NCBI GenBank assembly: GCA_031771865.1
Contig: JASISA010000010.1
Location: 1,054,001-1,118,000, forward strand
Direction: 5' to 3'
DNA length: 64,000 nt
Source of the DNA: Nothophaeocryptopus gaeumannii
Taxonomy: Eukaryota; Ascomycota; Dothideomycetes; Mycosphaerellales; Mycosphaerellaceae
The number at the start of each line of letters is the position of its first letter. Positions within the stretch are counted from its first letter, which is position 1. The notes beneath the pieces were generated by a model. That model was not told where the DNA came from. It saw nothing but the letters and a program-made list of their open reading frames with translations, and ran no database searches. A program made the translations under genes and the position numbers. Below, piece after piece: positions 43,926-54,783 of the stretch.

Positions 43926-45678
43926 TTACGCCACTCCATCACGCTCGATCTCTGCCTGATGATACACCATGTCTTTGAGCACTTTGTTCTGAGCGAGCGC
44001 CCCGAGCCAATTGTTGACGAATTTGGAGTAGTCATGTCTTCGGCCCTGAGCCATCTCTTCATCTTCTCTCTGCTGACGCTGGGCATCTTCCAGCGAAATT
44101 CGGAGTATGCGCTGTTCTGCGATGATGCCTCGTCGATATCTGATGAGCTCCATGAAACCATCTTGCGCCGAAATGTCCTCCTCTGCTTTCATGGATAACG
44201 CTGTAGCATCAATGTCAGGTTGCGTAATGTCGTGTTCAGGTGATATTCCCGTAACAACCTCCTTCTTCGTTTCCGCGCCTTCTAAAGATCTCCAATCCGG
44301 GAAGAGCACATTCAGTTTCGTATCACTTGCTTGCAGTGTCTTCACATTATCCAGTAATTCTCTCCGTGCGTCCACCGCAGGGTCATGCGTCACCGCCATA
44401 AGGCTGAATTGGATTCCACCTCCTTGCATCTCAGCCATGCGTTGTTGTAGCCTAGGTATCGCGACATGTTTCCAATCTCCGCTGCCGCCGTCTGCTCCAT
44501 TGCCGTCCAGATCAAAGGAGCCCAGATCGGTCGGATGGTGATTCATGCCATCAAGCATCCACACATGATCCTGTATGGGAAGAAAGGCGACGAAGTGGAA
44601 GCCGGACTCGGGTTCTTCGGCTTCAGACTCGTAAACGTTGGTCTTGCGTGGTTTAGGTGTACGAGTAGAGCGGCGAGGGGCAAAGTCTTCAGACTTGGGC
44701 TTGATTTTGGCCACGCCTTTCTTCTTTGCGTCTGTGTTGAAATCGCCGTCGCCATCTTCAGGCTCTGGAGTGGCTTTAGAACGTGGTGATGAAGCTTTAG
44801 AGTTCGCGGATTCGGCGGTATTCGTTGGCTGTCGTCTCGTCCTGCCGGTTGACTTTTCCACCTTGACATTGGGTGACATTTCCGAAAGTGCCTTCTCTTG
44901 GGCGGCCTTCTTCGCCGCTTTCGTGGCTCGTCCTTTTGCTGCTGCAACTCTCTTCTTGTACTTTTCGGCCTTTGTTTTGAGGTAGTCATCGGCCGTGAGA
45001 AGATCAGTCTCTCGCGCGAAGGAATTATGGATGCGCTTAACGAAGTCGAAGCTGTCGATGGCCTCACCCCTCATGATCGGGTCCATGTCTTTGGTGAAGT
45101 CCTTGAAGTTGCGAAGTTGCGGTCCCAAATCAAGGCTCGGAACGTTGTTGACAATGTTGAGTAGTGCCACAGTGGCGCAAGCAAATTCTGGGATCTGGTT
45201 GGCGAACCAAATGTGATCTTGTTTGGAGCCGGTGTACCAATTTTCTTCGTCCTGAGTCTTGTATTGGAACAAAAAGATGAGTGCGTGTATGGGTTGCCTG
45301 TCGTGCGTTAGCTGAGTAAGTTCCTGTGCAGTCGAAGTCGAAGTAGAAGTAGTTCTAGAAGTACTTGCGGAAGGAGTTCAAGCATCTCTAGCTGAAGCAC
45401 GTCGTGTACTCTAGCTCCTCGCACGCCCATGTCTTTCAGCATGACATTGAAGTAGGCCTGGTTCGCGGTAATAAGTAAGTAGTCCGACGTATGCATGCTG
45501 TGTTCTATATCAAGACATCAGGACATCAGGAGCTTACAGGCTCGCTCTCCATCACGACCCATCCTGGCCAGCTTTTCGGGTCAGGTGGTGCGAGAGGCAC
45601 ATTCATATTGTCGTTGTTGGAGGCATCCCCATGAGTAGGACCGAGAGCCTTCCGCTTTCGACCTTTCTTCGGAGGCAT
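43926..45678 (-). CDS. UCH37/UCHL5-type ubiquitin C-terminal hydrolase with a long basic insert
   Basis: Three exons, 45538-45678, 45369-45457 and 43926-45297, 533 residues. Intron 1 (80 bases) is GTAAGC...ACCAG. Intron 2 (71 bases) starts GCAAGT and ends CGACAG, a GC-AG intron: only this junction gives LELLPQPIHALIFLFQYK, the UCH consensus. The cysteine protease removes ubiquitin from proteasome-bound or chromatin substrates. The start has WVVMESEPAYFNVMLKDMGVRG. The oxyanion Gln region lies near residue 103 or 111, the catalytic Cys is Cys117 (EFACATVALL), the His is His311 (GFHFVAF) and the Asp lies in VWMLDG. Cys to His is 194 residues, against about 76 in human UCHL5. The extra stretch is Lys/Arg/Ser-rich with a VKVE sumoylation-like motif. 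The C-terminal helical UCH37 tail (residues about 460-530, NWLGALAQNKVLKDMV) is present. Confidence 0.88.
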
Positions 45679-45727
45679 GTTGTTGATCTTGAGTAGGTGT
45701 TTACGTGACTTGGTGGCGCGGCGAGTG

Positions 45728-45760
45728 CGCAGAAGCAGAAGCAGAAGCAGAAGCAGGAGC
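45728..45760. repeat. GCAGAA hexanucleotide repeat
   Basis: About five copies of a six-base unit with one substitution at the end, located 50 bases upstream of the UCH start codon, thus in its 5' leader or core promoter. Confidence 0.8.
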
Positions 45761-45938
45761 AGATGTCAGATCAAGTCGGCAGCAACAAGGGCGCGCAAAC
45801 GGCGACGGTGGCACGTTTGCAATGTGGCTTTGTACAGCACCAGGCGTCGATGCGTGCTTGCCTTCTGTTCGCCATCACTGCGAGGGACAAGACGAATCAC
45901 TGGGGCTTCTTGGCCGGCTAGAACTATTGTCAAGAATT

Positions 45939-45976
45939 GTGAGTGTGAGTGTGAGTGTGAGTATGAGTGTGAGTGA
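45939..45976. repeat. GTGAGT hexanucleotide repeat
   Basis: About six copies of a six-base unit with one A/G variant, in the middle of the divergent promoter region. On the plus strand it resembles a chain of splice-donor sequences. Confidence 0.8.
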
Positions 45977-46173
45977 GGAGCTTGACTAAGGCTATTACTG
46001 ACAGCTCAATGTCTCCGAGCTGGCCCTCTTGCCCGCCCTAGAATCATCGCGAGAGTGCTGCATGCAAGACTGCCTTGACTTCACCTGCTCCGTTGTTGGA
46101 GACGTCTGTATTGAATGTATCTCAGACCATTGCGAGCTGCAGCGAGCATTGGAGATGAACCTCAGGTCCCAGT

Positions 46174-49010
46174 ATGACCGCTAACACGAACTCACAAGCG
46201 TCCACTCTGGACGACCTTCGACGCGTAGCTAGGGAGACGCCCATAGTCGACAATCACGCGCACAACCTGCTCTCTTTCTCCCAGCAGAAGACCGCCGACT
46301 TCCTCAGCGCCACCTCCGAAGCTGAAGACGATGCCTTGAAAGATCATGTAACCGCTATTCCACACCTTCGCGCCAAGAGACAGCTTCGAGCTCTCTACGA
46401 ACTCCCGCCAGACGCCGACTGGAATGCAATTCTCAAGAGACGTACTGAGTGGCTGGATGGAAGCCCGGAAGCTCTGGCGAAACATTGCCTACAGGGCACA
46501 TACACCATCCTCATTGACGATGGTCTGGACGGCGAGTTTCAGCACTACAGCTGGCACGATCAGTTCGTCCCCTCGCCTTGCAAGCGCATAGTCAGAATCG
46601 AGGCAGTGGCTGCGGATATTCTCTCCTCTCTGTACAAGCGTGGAAAGCTGCCGGTCGGCATCGCAATTGCGGACGAGGAGGCGTGCTCGCATGGTTGGGT
46701 CACATTCATCACCGAATTCGAGAAGGCTATCGTGGCTGCGCTTGAAGACGACGAGGTCGTAGGATTCAAGAGTGTAATTTGCTATCGCACAGGGCTGGAT
46801 GTAGAAGTCCGACGGGACGTCGAAGTCACTGAAGCTGGACTTCGCAGCTTCTCCAGACACTACCTCCCACACTGCGTTCAGAAGAAGTTCCGCGTGGAGA
46901 CGAAGGGCATGAATGACGCGCTGGTCATCAGTGCGTGCAAGCTCATTCAAGCCGGACTCCAAGCGACTGGCATCGCGAAGCCGCTCCAATTTCACACAGG
47001 GCTCGGCGACAATGACATCTCGCTGCTCGATTCCAATCCGGCAGTGATGCAGCCGTTGATTGCCGAGTTCACGGGCGTTCCATTCGTGTTGCTTCACTCG
47101 TCGTATCCATACACCCGCGAAGCAGGCTACCTCGCTATGGCCTACAAGAACGTATACCTCGATCTTGGCGAAGTCTTTCCCATGGTCTCCAGAGATGGCC
47201 AGGAGCAGATCATTCGGCAGGCTCTGGATGTTACACCGACCAGCAAGCTCCTCTGGAGCACAGATGGCCATCACTTCCCCGAGACCTACTACCTCGCGAA
47301 TGTGCAGGGTCGGCAGGCCATCGAGAAGGTCTTCATTGACTATGTTGAGCAGGGCGACCTGACTACGACAGAGGCCATCCGAGCTGTACAGGACATACTC
47401 TTCGAGAACTCCAATGTGCTATACAACCTTAACTTGAAGATGCCAGAGCTCTCTCCGGGGCAGTCGGCGGTCGATGGTAACAGGTCACTTCCCGTGCGCT
47501 CGCTGCAGCATTCGGCCATCGTAAGTCCGCCGCCGGGCTCATCATTTCGTTGATGGGAAGTTCGAGAACCTTAAGAAAGTATGCACACGTCAAAAGAGAC
47601 TGGGCTGACGTGAGTCAGGACGCTATGTCGCTGCCACAATCAACATTAACCAGCCGTAGTGTCACTCAGCATCATGCTCTTCCACCTTCACAGCAGCTCA
47701 ATGGCAATGTGCAGTTTGTTTTTGTTCAATGGCCGGACTACATGGCACAAATGCGCTCTCGCTGGCTTCCTATCGGCGCTTTTGAAAGGCTGATCAGCAG
47801 CAACACTCCGCGATTATCAATATCATTTGGTAATCTTGGCACGACTCCAAATGATCACATGTCGGCTGCTTGCAATCCTGTTGGTAGCGTCTACGTCCAG
47901 CCTGACATGCGAAGCTACAGACTCTTGCAGGACACCGGCCCGGTCAAGAATGGCGCGACAGTCATGGCACAGTTCACCAACTTAAAAGGCGAGCTTTTGG
48001 CTATGTGCCCTAGATCCGCGCTACAAATGCTCGTTGAGAGCGCAAGACGAGAAGAAGGCATCGATTTCCTCATAGGTTTTGAGATCGAAATCACGTTCTG
48101 TAAACGCAACGACAAGGATGCAGAAGACGCCTTCTCCCCTCTCGACACCAATCACGCGTGGGGCACTTTCTCAGATGAACAGTACTTGAAGTCGGTCAAC
48201 TTGATGACATCAATCGCCACAGCGCTGCAGAACATTGGCATCCCAGTGGAGCAACTCCACTCAGAGGCAGGAGCTGGTCAATACGAATTCGTCTTGCCTC
48301 CACTACCACCCCTCGAAGCCGTCGACACCCTCATCCAAGCCAAGCAATGCATGCAGCAGATCGCCGCCACTCAAGGTCTCCGAGCGACATGCCATCCAAT
48401 GCCATTCCCCGGAATCGGCACAGCTGCACACGCCCACTTGTCCCTCAACAGCTCACAAATATCTCCACAAGAGCTCAATGCGGCTTCAGACTCCTTTGTA
48501 GCTTCTATCCTAGCCCATCTACCCGCTATATGCGCCATCACCATGCCCCAAAAAGTCTCCTACGGCCGCGTGGTAGACGACAGCTGGACGGGCGGGACAT
48601 GGGTGGCTTGGGGCACGAATAATCGCGAGACACCCCTTCGTCGCGTGGCTGGTAATCGATGGGAGATTCGTTGTCTCGACGGTCTCGCCAACATGTATCT
48701 CGCCCTTGTCGCTATCATTGGTGCTGGTATGGCCGGTGTGAGGAAGAATATGTCGTTGATGATGGGAGATTGTCAGGTTAATCCTACGAGGTTAAGTGAG
48801 GAGGAGAAGAAGGAGTTGGGGATTGTGAGGAAGATGCCGGGGGATTTTGGGAGTGCGTTGCAGGCTTTTGAGGGAGATGAGGAGTTGTGGGGGTTCATGG
48901 GGAGGGAGTTGGCGGGGAATTGGGTGGCTGTTAAGAGGGCGGAGATGGAAATGTTTGAGGGGATGAATGGGGAGGGGGAGGGAAGGAGGTGGTTGATTGA
49001 GAGGTTTTGA
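46174..49010 (+). CDS. fluG: FluG-type protein: amidohydrolase fused to type I glutamine synthetase-like domain
   Basis: Two exons, 46174-47520 and 47619-49010, 912 residues. The 98-base intron has a GTAAGT donor, a GGGCTGACG branch region and a GAGTCAG acceptor; a second in-frame acceptor exists further downstream, near 47670. The N-terminal half is an amidohydrolase with the metal motif DNHAHN (residues 26-31), FHTGLGDND and WSTDGHHFPE. The C-terminal half has glutamine synthetase motifs: FVQWPDY, GFEIEITF, SEAGAGQYEFVLPP (Glu ligands), GTAAHAHLSL and NNRETPLRR. In Aspergillus nidulans FluG is needed for production of an extracellular signal that starts conidiation. The equivalent role here is inference. 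The fusion order and length match FluG. No targeting signal is seen. Confidence 0.9.
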
Positions 49011-49407
49011 TTGATTGATGGGATGGGGATGGGCCTGGGCATGGGGTAACGACAGTGAGTTTCAGCAGTGAGTACGAAGCTCTTTCCCCAGACACCATGT
49101 TTCGCTACGCTCCGCATCACAGGCTGGACATTTGACTGAAGCCCCTCAATCTTCTTCCTTTTCTTGCTCTGTGTCTTCCTCACAGTGTCCGCAGCGTACG
49201 ATCCATTAGCCTGCCATTACAACCTCGATATTGTCTTTACAGTTACAGCAACTGTGAGAGGCAGGATATAGGAGGCTACAAGCGCGTCATTTCAGATGAA
49301 GTTCACTGCTTGCTAACGCCGCACGCATGTGCGAGTGGCATATTGCATGTGATGCGCATCGAGGTTTCATCTAGAGTCCTTTGTCAAACACTTTACTCCT
49401 AGCGCTC
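49011..49407. other. Intergenic spacer
   Basis: 3' region of the FluG-type gene and upstream region of the next plus-strand gene. No gene, hairpin or repeat of note. Confidence 0.4.
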
Positions 49408-50325
49408 ATGCAGACACTGAACTTGTCCACCAACATCGCTGCGGCCACCAATACCGATATCACCACCGACAGTACGGTCAACAACACCAATACCCTGACT
49501 CGAACAACCATGCAAACAGCAACGAACACTGCCCAGCCGCCCTCAGAGGAGCCTACGGGCTTCATGGATGTACCGCCAGAGCTGCACAACAGAATCTACT
49601 ATCTCGCTCTCGTTCACAACGACCCAATTAGAATTCGCCACGAGGCCCTTGAAGACGAGGACCAAACCCCACCTACCACTAGATACTACAGCAGCTACAT
49701 TCTGGAAGATGAATATCTTCACAAGAGTACCACTACTTTCCTCACTCCGGCCTTGATGCGTGTCAACAGATCTATCCACGCAGAAGCGATACCTGTGTTC
49801 TACGGAGCAAACAGATTCATTGGTCGTCGTCAATGTCTTGAAGCATGGCTCCACAAAATCAGGGGCACGAAAGATCAGAAATCTAGGCCGCCCATTCAAT
49901 TCGTTCGACATGTCGGAATCTTGGGTCATCGCTTCTGACAAGAGGAAGAGGAGGCGCAGCAGGAGCTTTTTAGATTGCTAAAGAGCGCCATCAAGTTGGA
50001 GACCATCGAGCTTGAGGCGAAGCAAAGGTATCGACCTTCGGCGAGGAAGATTGCGCCGCACATGGTACCGCTGTTGAAGATTTTGAGAGGAGATGGCGAG
50101 AGTGCTCAGCAATCTGGAGGCACCAGCGTCATTGAGAAGGTCTGGAATGGGGATGCGGCTGAGCTCATGAGGCTCGCCCTGTTCAATGACTTCGGAGAGG
50201 GGGGTAGCTATCGCGGGAAGATATCAGAGGACAGAAAAAAGCGCGCGGAATTGGAAAGGCTGCTCCGGAAGCATCTGAAGACGCTCCTGAAGTCAGCGAA
50301 TCGAGGGTCAAGACTGCGACGATAG
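49408..50325 (+). pseudogene. F-box-like (2EXR-type) protein gene with an in-frame TGA
   Basis: From the ATG at 49408 the frame has a Thr/Asn-rich start, then the F-box-like motif DVPPELHNRIYYLAL and the family segment LMRVNRSIHAEAIPVFYGAN. It stops with TGA at 49936-49938 after HVGILGHRF. In exactly the same frame an open stretch follows to 50325 (EEEEAQQELFRLLKSAIKLETIELE, then a Lys/Arg-rich end) with no Met for over 40 codons. That looks like the natural C-terminal half. A single change from CGA would create the stop. No intron removing it is visible. The gene may be a recent pseudogene, may make a 176-residue truncated protein, or may use readthrough of TGA-C. Full length would be 305 residues. 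It is related to the genes at 56182 and 57610. Confidence 0.6.
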
Positions 50326-50420
50326 GGCAAAGGCATATCTTCAGCTCGACAAGCACGGCTTCGCTCCACAATGCGATGACTGCCGCAAAGCCTCGCCCGC
50401 CAATTCGACCCAAGACTACT

Positions 50421-51583
50421 TCAATCGGTCCTCCTCCAGCTTCCTCCAAGATCCCGATCGATTTCCATCGGACGCCATTTCTGCCGGATGCTTCGACTAG
50501 ATGCCATCCGATCATCAGACTCGTTCCTGGGTTCGATACGTTCCTTGGCGTGGCGAACCCTATATGTACCACCACAGGGCGACTCCGTCCCATTCAGCTT
50601 CTCCACAGCCTCCTGCGCCTGCTCCAAACCCTCCAACTCAACAAAACAATACCGATACGGACCCTGCTGGTCCTCAATCTGTTTCGCTGGACCAGACATG
50701 ACCAGCTTACCCACACTCAAAACATCAAATCCCTCAAAAACCCTCTTCATCTCAGCCTCAAGGCCCTCTTGCGTCTCAAACCCCTCCAGTCCACCAACGT
50801 AAACCTTTCTAGGTTTCTGCTCCCTCTTCACAATCCCCATTCCCTTCTTGAAATATGCCGGCCGAATCCTGTAGATTCCTCCATCTGGTCTCGTCGTCCC
50901 ATCCAAAGTCTTCGCAGCATTCTTCACGTCCTCTGGATTCGACAGATCGATATAGCACCAATACTGACTATCCTCGTACTCTTTGCTCCGTTGAGAGTCA
51001 TGAGGCCAAATCAGGCGACTAACAGCCTGAACAACATAGTCGCGGAGGAGATGTTTCATTTCGAGATTCAAGGTGAGCTGGTTCTGAATCCGAGGAAGAC
51101 CTCCAACAAAAAGACGTCTTCCCGAAGAAGCTGGAGCAGTCCAGTGTGCGTGTGCATCATTTCGACTCCATCTATCGAAGGCGAAGCTGTGTTCATCCGC
51201 AGTGGATGCGTCAGAGGGCAGACAGGCAATTCTAGCGGCGCACCGGCTCCGCCTTCGCACGGTATACCAGTCAATCTTAATCGGTCGTCCTCTTACATAT
51301 TGACCCTGCATAGTCTGGAGGACATGTTGGGCAGTCTGGTCGTCGCGGAAGTCAACGAAGCAGTAGGTTGGATTTCGGCCTGTGAAGGGGTCGGTTGAGA
51401 AGTCGATCTTCTTGCTACAGGGCTATTGATTAGAATGGAGATTCCTGTGATGTGAAAATGGGTATGAAGGAGGGGTTTGACCTACACGCTTATCTCGTTG
51501 TCGTGGAAGAGACGTTCGATGTCGCGTTTTTGGGCGACGTAGGGTAAGTTGCCTATGTAGAGTCGAGGGATGGGTATGTCCAT
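50421..51583 (-). CDS. RNA-binding protein with three RRM domains
   Basis: Two exons, 51486-51583 and 50421-51414, 363 residues. The 71-base intron (GTAGGT, TCTAATC branch, CTGTAG) lies in the first RRM and joins in phase 2. RRM1 begins at residue 7 with the RNP2 motif LYIGNLPY and has RNP1-like TYCFVDF. RRM2 starts RLFVGGLPR with WCYIDL, and RRM3 starts KVYVGGLEG with YRYCFVEL. RRM1 and RRM2 are joined by a poorly conserved Arg/Ser/His-rich stretch. Aromatic residues on the RNP strands suggest real RNA binding by all three. The role (splicing, mRNA stability or transport) cannot be told. The gene converges with the F-box-like gene, leaving 95 bases between their ends. Confidence 0.82.
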
Positions 51584-52665
51584 CGCTGTGTGGGTACTTG
51601 CTCGGGATTTGTCTGTTGTCAATTATCATGCGTTAGGTCGTGAGTTTTAATGAGTAGCAATAACAAAGAAAAGTGATGAAAATTAGGCACTCCGATTGCT
51701 CTGTGGCTCAGCTTTTTCCGGTTGCAGTCGTTTGCTGTTCAGCTCTTTGTTCAGCGTGTCAATATAAGACACCAGTGCTTGCTCTCATACTCGAGTCTCA
51801 ATGTTTGCACACTCATCCACCTCGTAGCTACTAACTCTAGTCCAGTAGAATATTTTGTCATTCCCCAGCCCATCTCGCTACGAATCCTGCTCATCGACTT
51901 ATTGATTCTGTTCTGCAGCAGCAGCTTGACTCTCCTGGCGATGGCGCTGGAAGGGCATTCCGTTTTGTGTGAGGAGTCGGCGTGGTGTCGTCTACGGCAT
52001 TGACTCCAAGCATTAGGAAGGCGCCGAGTACAAGAGCGGAAAGATACATTCAATCCTCGTTTGCGGTCGTGGACGGATTCAAGCATCGATACGATAGCCA
52101 TTCGATAGTCGTGAACACGCAGATCCTCGCTACGTATGAGTTTCGAAATGGTATGTGTAGGAGAGCGATGGGAAGGAGAGAGCGGTACATATGACCGACA
52201 AACGCCATACCTATTCGATCTTGTCATCTCGATGATGCCGTTCAGTACCATCAGCGCGCTCTCCAAGATTCAGTCAGTGGAGCCACGCCCTCTCGTTAGT
52301 AGTCGCTCCCACGATACGACGAACCGTGGTGGGCAGACAGCTTCCATTCCACCTGTTAATTGGTACCCCACTGGGTATCCGATTGTGCCTGATACGGCTC
52401 TAGGGTACGGTTCGGGGTCACGCTGATGATGGTCCGGAGACATGAAAGTGGTAGCATCGAAGATAGCATTATGAGTGTTGCGTCTTGTGATGGCGGAAGC
52501 GAATCAGAGCAACGGTGCGGCTTCATGTGTGTTTGACAAGAGGAGCAGAATCGAACCTATGTCAGTCGGTCGATACTATAAGGCAGCAGCATCAGCTAAA
52601 CGTTTGTCTCTTCTCACAAGTCGTTCGCATTGTCCATTCACGCCCTTCGCTTTCGGGATCAGCTC
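51584..52665. other. Intergenic region holding a decayed copy of an F-box gene end
   Basis: Upstream of the RRM gene and downstream of the F-box gene. At about 51826-51890 it carries a diverged copy of the F-box gene 3' end, listed separately. A minus-strand stretch near 52535-52610 has a GGTTCGATTC box reminiscent of a tRNA, but stems do not form. No intact gene. Confidence 0.45.
51826..51960 (-). pseudogene. Fragment related to the 3' end of the neighbouring F-box gene
   Basis: On the minus strand GGAATGACAAAATATTCTAC then TGGACTAGAGTTAGTAGCTA matches the coding end of the gene at 52666 (GAAATGACAAGGCTTTCTAC then TGGAGTAGAGTTAGAAGCTA). Flanking bases match more weakly. The frame is not maintained. 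It looks like an old partial duplication lying about 0.84 kb downstream of its source in the same orientation. Confidence 0.65.
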
Positions 52666-54364
52666 TCACTCTCCCACGCCATAGCTTCTAACTCTACTCC
52701 AGTAGAAAGCCTTGTCATTTCTCAGCCCAAACTCTCCCCAGTCATCCGTCAACTTGTTGTGGCTCCAGAACCCTTTCCAAGCCAACTTGTTGTTCCTAGT
52801 ACCTTTACCCGCATGAGCCAAGCCGAGGTGCATCTTGTACGTGTACTTCGGAACCACGCCCTCTGTCTCAATCATCACATCGCCTTCGGCTTTCGGCTCA
52901 CCAGTTATCGTGTCTGGACCATCCGACGCAGGTCCAGTGAGACGCCACCTCCCTCGCAAGGCATCCTTCATCACGGCGCTGGGCAGCACGTTTCCATGGT
53001 GGTCGTGGAGGTTCTCTCTTGTCAAGTGATGAACGACGTCTGCTGGCTCTGACGTGGTGAGGAGCGAGATGCAACTCCCATCGCGGAGGAATCGGAGATA
53101 GCGGAAGTAGGTCACCACATGGATGGGTGCGCCCCATGTCAAGGTATTTGTGCCTGTAGCTCCGGCGCGTGTGTAGTTCACAGTCGATATGTAGCAGCCG
53201 TTGAAGCGTAGTCGTGGCCGAGTGCGGAAGAGCTGGTGCCAAGATGAGGCGTAAGTTGAATGCAGGAGTTGCTCGGTCAGGTTCGAGAAGGCAATCGCTC
53301 GTTCCTCTGGCGTTGGCGGGAGAGGCCGCTCTTCATCTGACTCGTCTTCGTAGGACCCTAGATACCGTGCGATCTCATCGTTGGCCTCGAGTGGAAAACC
53401 TTGAGTGTCAACAGCGTAGTCGTAATGCATGGAAGGAAATCCGCATGTCGAGTTCATAGCAACTTGCTTCCAGATCGATTGTTCTGTGAGCACAAGATAG
53501 GCCAGACGCTTGCAGACCTGAGCCAATATTGCGAATGAAGCGACGTCCGTAACTGCAAGGTCAGTGAGGATATGCGTGAGAAGCTCTTCAGGTAGCTCTG
53601 CAATAGCGCATCGCTCCGGTGGCGATGCACTTGTAGGAGGCTCAGGCGGTTCGATTCGAAGGCCTGAGAACTCCTCTACCAGCTGCTTGAGAGTAGCTGG
53701 CAACGCGTCCCCGCCACTGCCATGTAGGGAGTGATGGTCTGTCCGAGGCACTGTAGCCGGAGCATTTGATAGATTGGGGTTCGTAGGCTTTGGCTTCTGA
53801 AAGACTGAAGGAGGAAAATGCTTTCGTTTGTAGGCCTCGTGGACCCCATCATCAAGCTACAACCTACCTCAGCATACTACTCGCACCGCAAGAGAAGGGC
53901 AAAGGTATGCTCACTTTGAATGCTCTCCGATAATGACGTATACTCTCTCCTAGCTGTCCTTGCGTCTCCTTTTCAACTGCGTGTTCATAATGCTCAAGGG
54001 CCGAGCTGGGCTCCTTATAAGCGCTTCTATCGTGATCTTGCCCTTCTGTGCCAAGTCTCAATTGCTCTTCTTTATCTGGTAGATCGTGGTACGCCCTGGG
54101 AGCGATGTCTTCGTGGAAGCGGTCATTTCGATGCGGATGAGACGGGCCCAGAGCGTCCTTCTTGGATGCTGGAGCGGTAGTCTTCGATGACTTTACACTG
54201 TCATACGCAGTCGCAGGTTCATGAGCACTTCTAGATGATACGCCTGCTGGCTTCTTGTTTCTAGCGGAAACCTCAGCCCGCCACTTCTGTCGAAATGCCT
54301 CCAGCTCGGCCTCGTTTCCGGGCGCGGAAGGGTCCTTGCTGGAAGTCCTGTCATCGGTGCTCAT
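52666..54364 (-). CDS. F-box protein of the FBXO9/Hrt3/Pof7 family
   Basis: Two exons, 53915-54364 and 52666-53856, 546 residues. The 58-base intron (GTGAGC, GTTGTAG) is in phase 0 and joins HYRRAFK to LDDGVHEAYKRKHFPP, a hallmark junction of this family. The start at 54364 (MSTDDRTSS) is preferred over an upstream ATG at 54442 because the extra residues look like leader. The N-terminal part includes ALEHYEHAVEKETQGQLGESIRHYRRAFK, the single TPR-like repeat of FBXO9 proteins. The F-box follows (AELPEELLTHILTDLAVTDVASFAILAQVCKRL). The C-terminal substrate domain has RPRLRFNGCYIS, TYFRYLRFLRDG and a WSRVRSYG end. It should act as substrate adaptor of an SCF ubiquitin ligase through Skp1. Divergent from the carrier gene, with 419 bases between starts. 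Confidence 0.88.
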
Positions 54365-54783
54365 CTCGACGGTGTTAAGGAATACAAAACAGGATATCAC
54401 AGGGCGTCGGGAAAAGGTGTCGTTCTGGGTTGTCTCTTCCACGGAGCTGGTTCCTGAAGTGAGCAGGGGTGTTTGGTCTGGATGATTATATCAGCGGATC
54501 GGCTACGTTCGGGTTAGAGTTTCGCGTGCCGATGCCGGTGAATGCGATCGAGAAGTTTATATCGGGGCGCATCATTCGATCATCAAGTTTAGTCTAGACA
54601 GTCCCATCGATCTGACCGTTTGCCATTACACGTACATCTCTCCTCCGCCGTTATTCAGGAACGCGTGCACTCGAACAAAGAGAACTGGCTGGCCTTATCA
54701 GCGGAGGAGCATTGGTGACGACACCGGGGATTGAAACTCCCGCGCGGAGTACAAACACTGGCTCCGGGAACCAAGAACACAAC
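54365..54783. promoter_or_regulatory. Divergent promoter region between the F-box gene and the carrier gene
   Basis: Start codons point away from each other across 419 bases. Nothing more specific than ordinary mixed sequence was seen. Confidence 0.4.

Larger units (their letters stand above)
45679..46173. promoter_or_regulatory. Divergent UCH/FluG promoter region with hexanucleotide repeats
   Basis: Between the two start codons lie a (GCAGAA)n-type run at about 45728-45760, close to the UCH ATG, and a (GTGAGT)n-type run at about 45939-45976. Both are six-base tandem repeats with a few substitutions. The remaining sequence shows no gene. Confidence 0.55.

Noticed and set aside
43457..44161. 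Minus-strand frame of 234 codons overlapping the UCH exon end
   Set aside because: It is a shifted reading of the UCH coding sequence and continues into spacer without motifs.
45939..45976. CRISPR-like or telomere-like repeat
   Set aside because: It is a simple six-base microsatellite without spacers, and the unit is not a telomere repeat.
52535..52610. tRNA-like stretch on the minus strand with a GGTTCGATTC box and matching GACAA/TTGTC ends 74 bases apart
   Set aside because: The T stem has two mismatches in five pairs, the acceptor pairs only five bases, and no D or anticodon stem forms.
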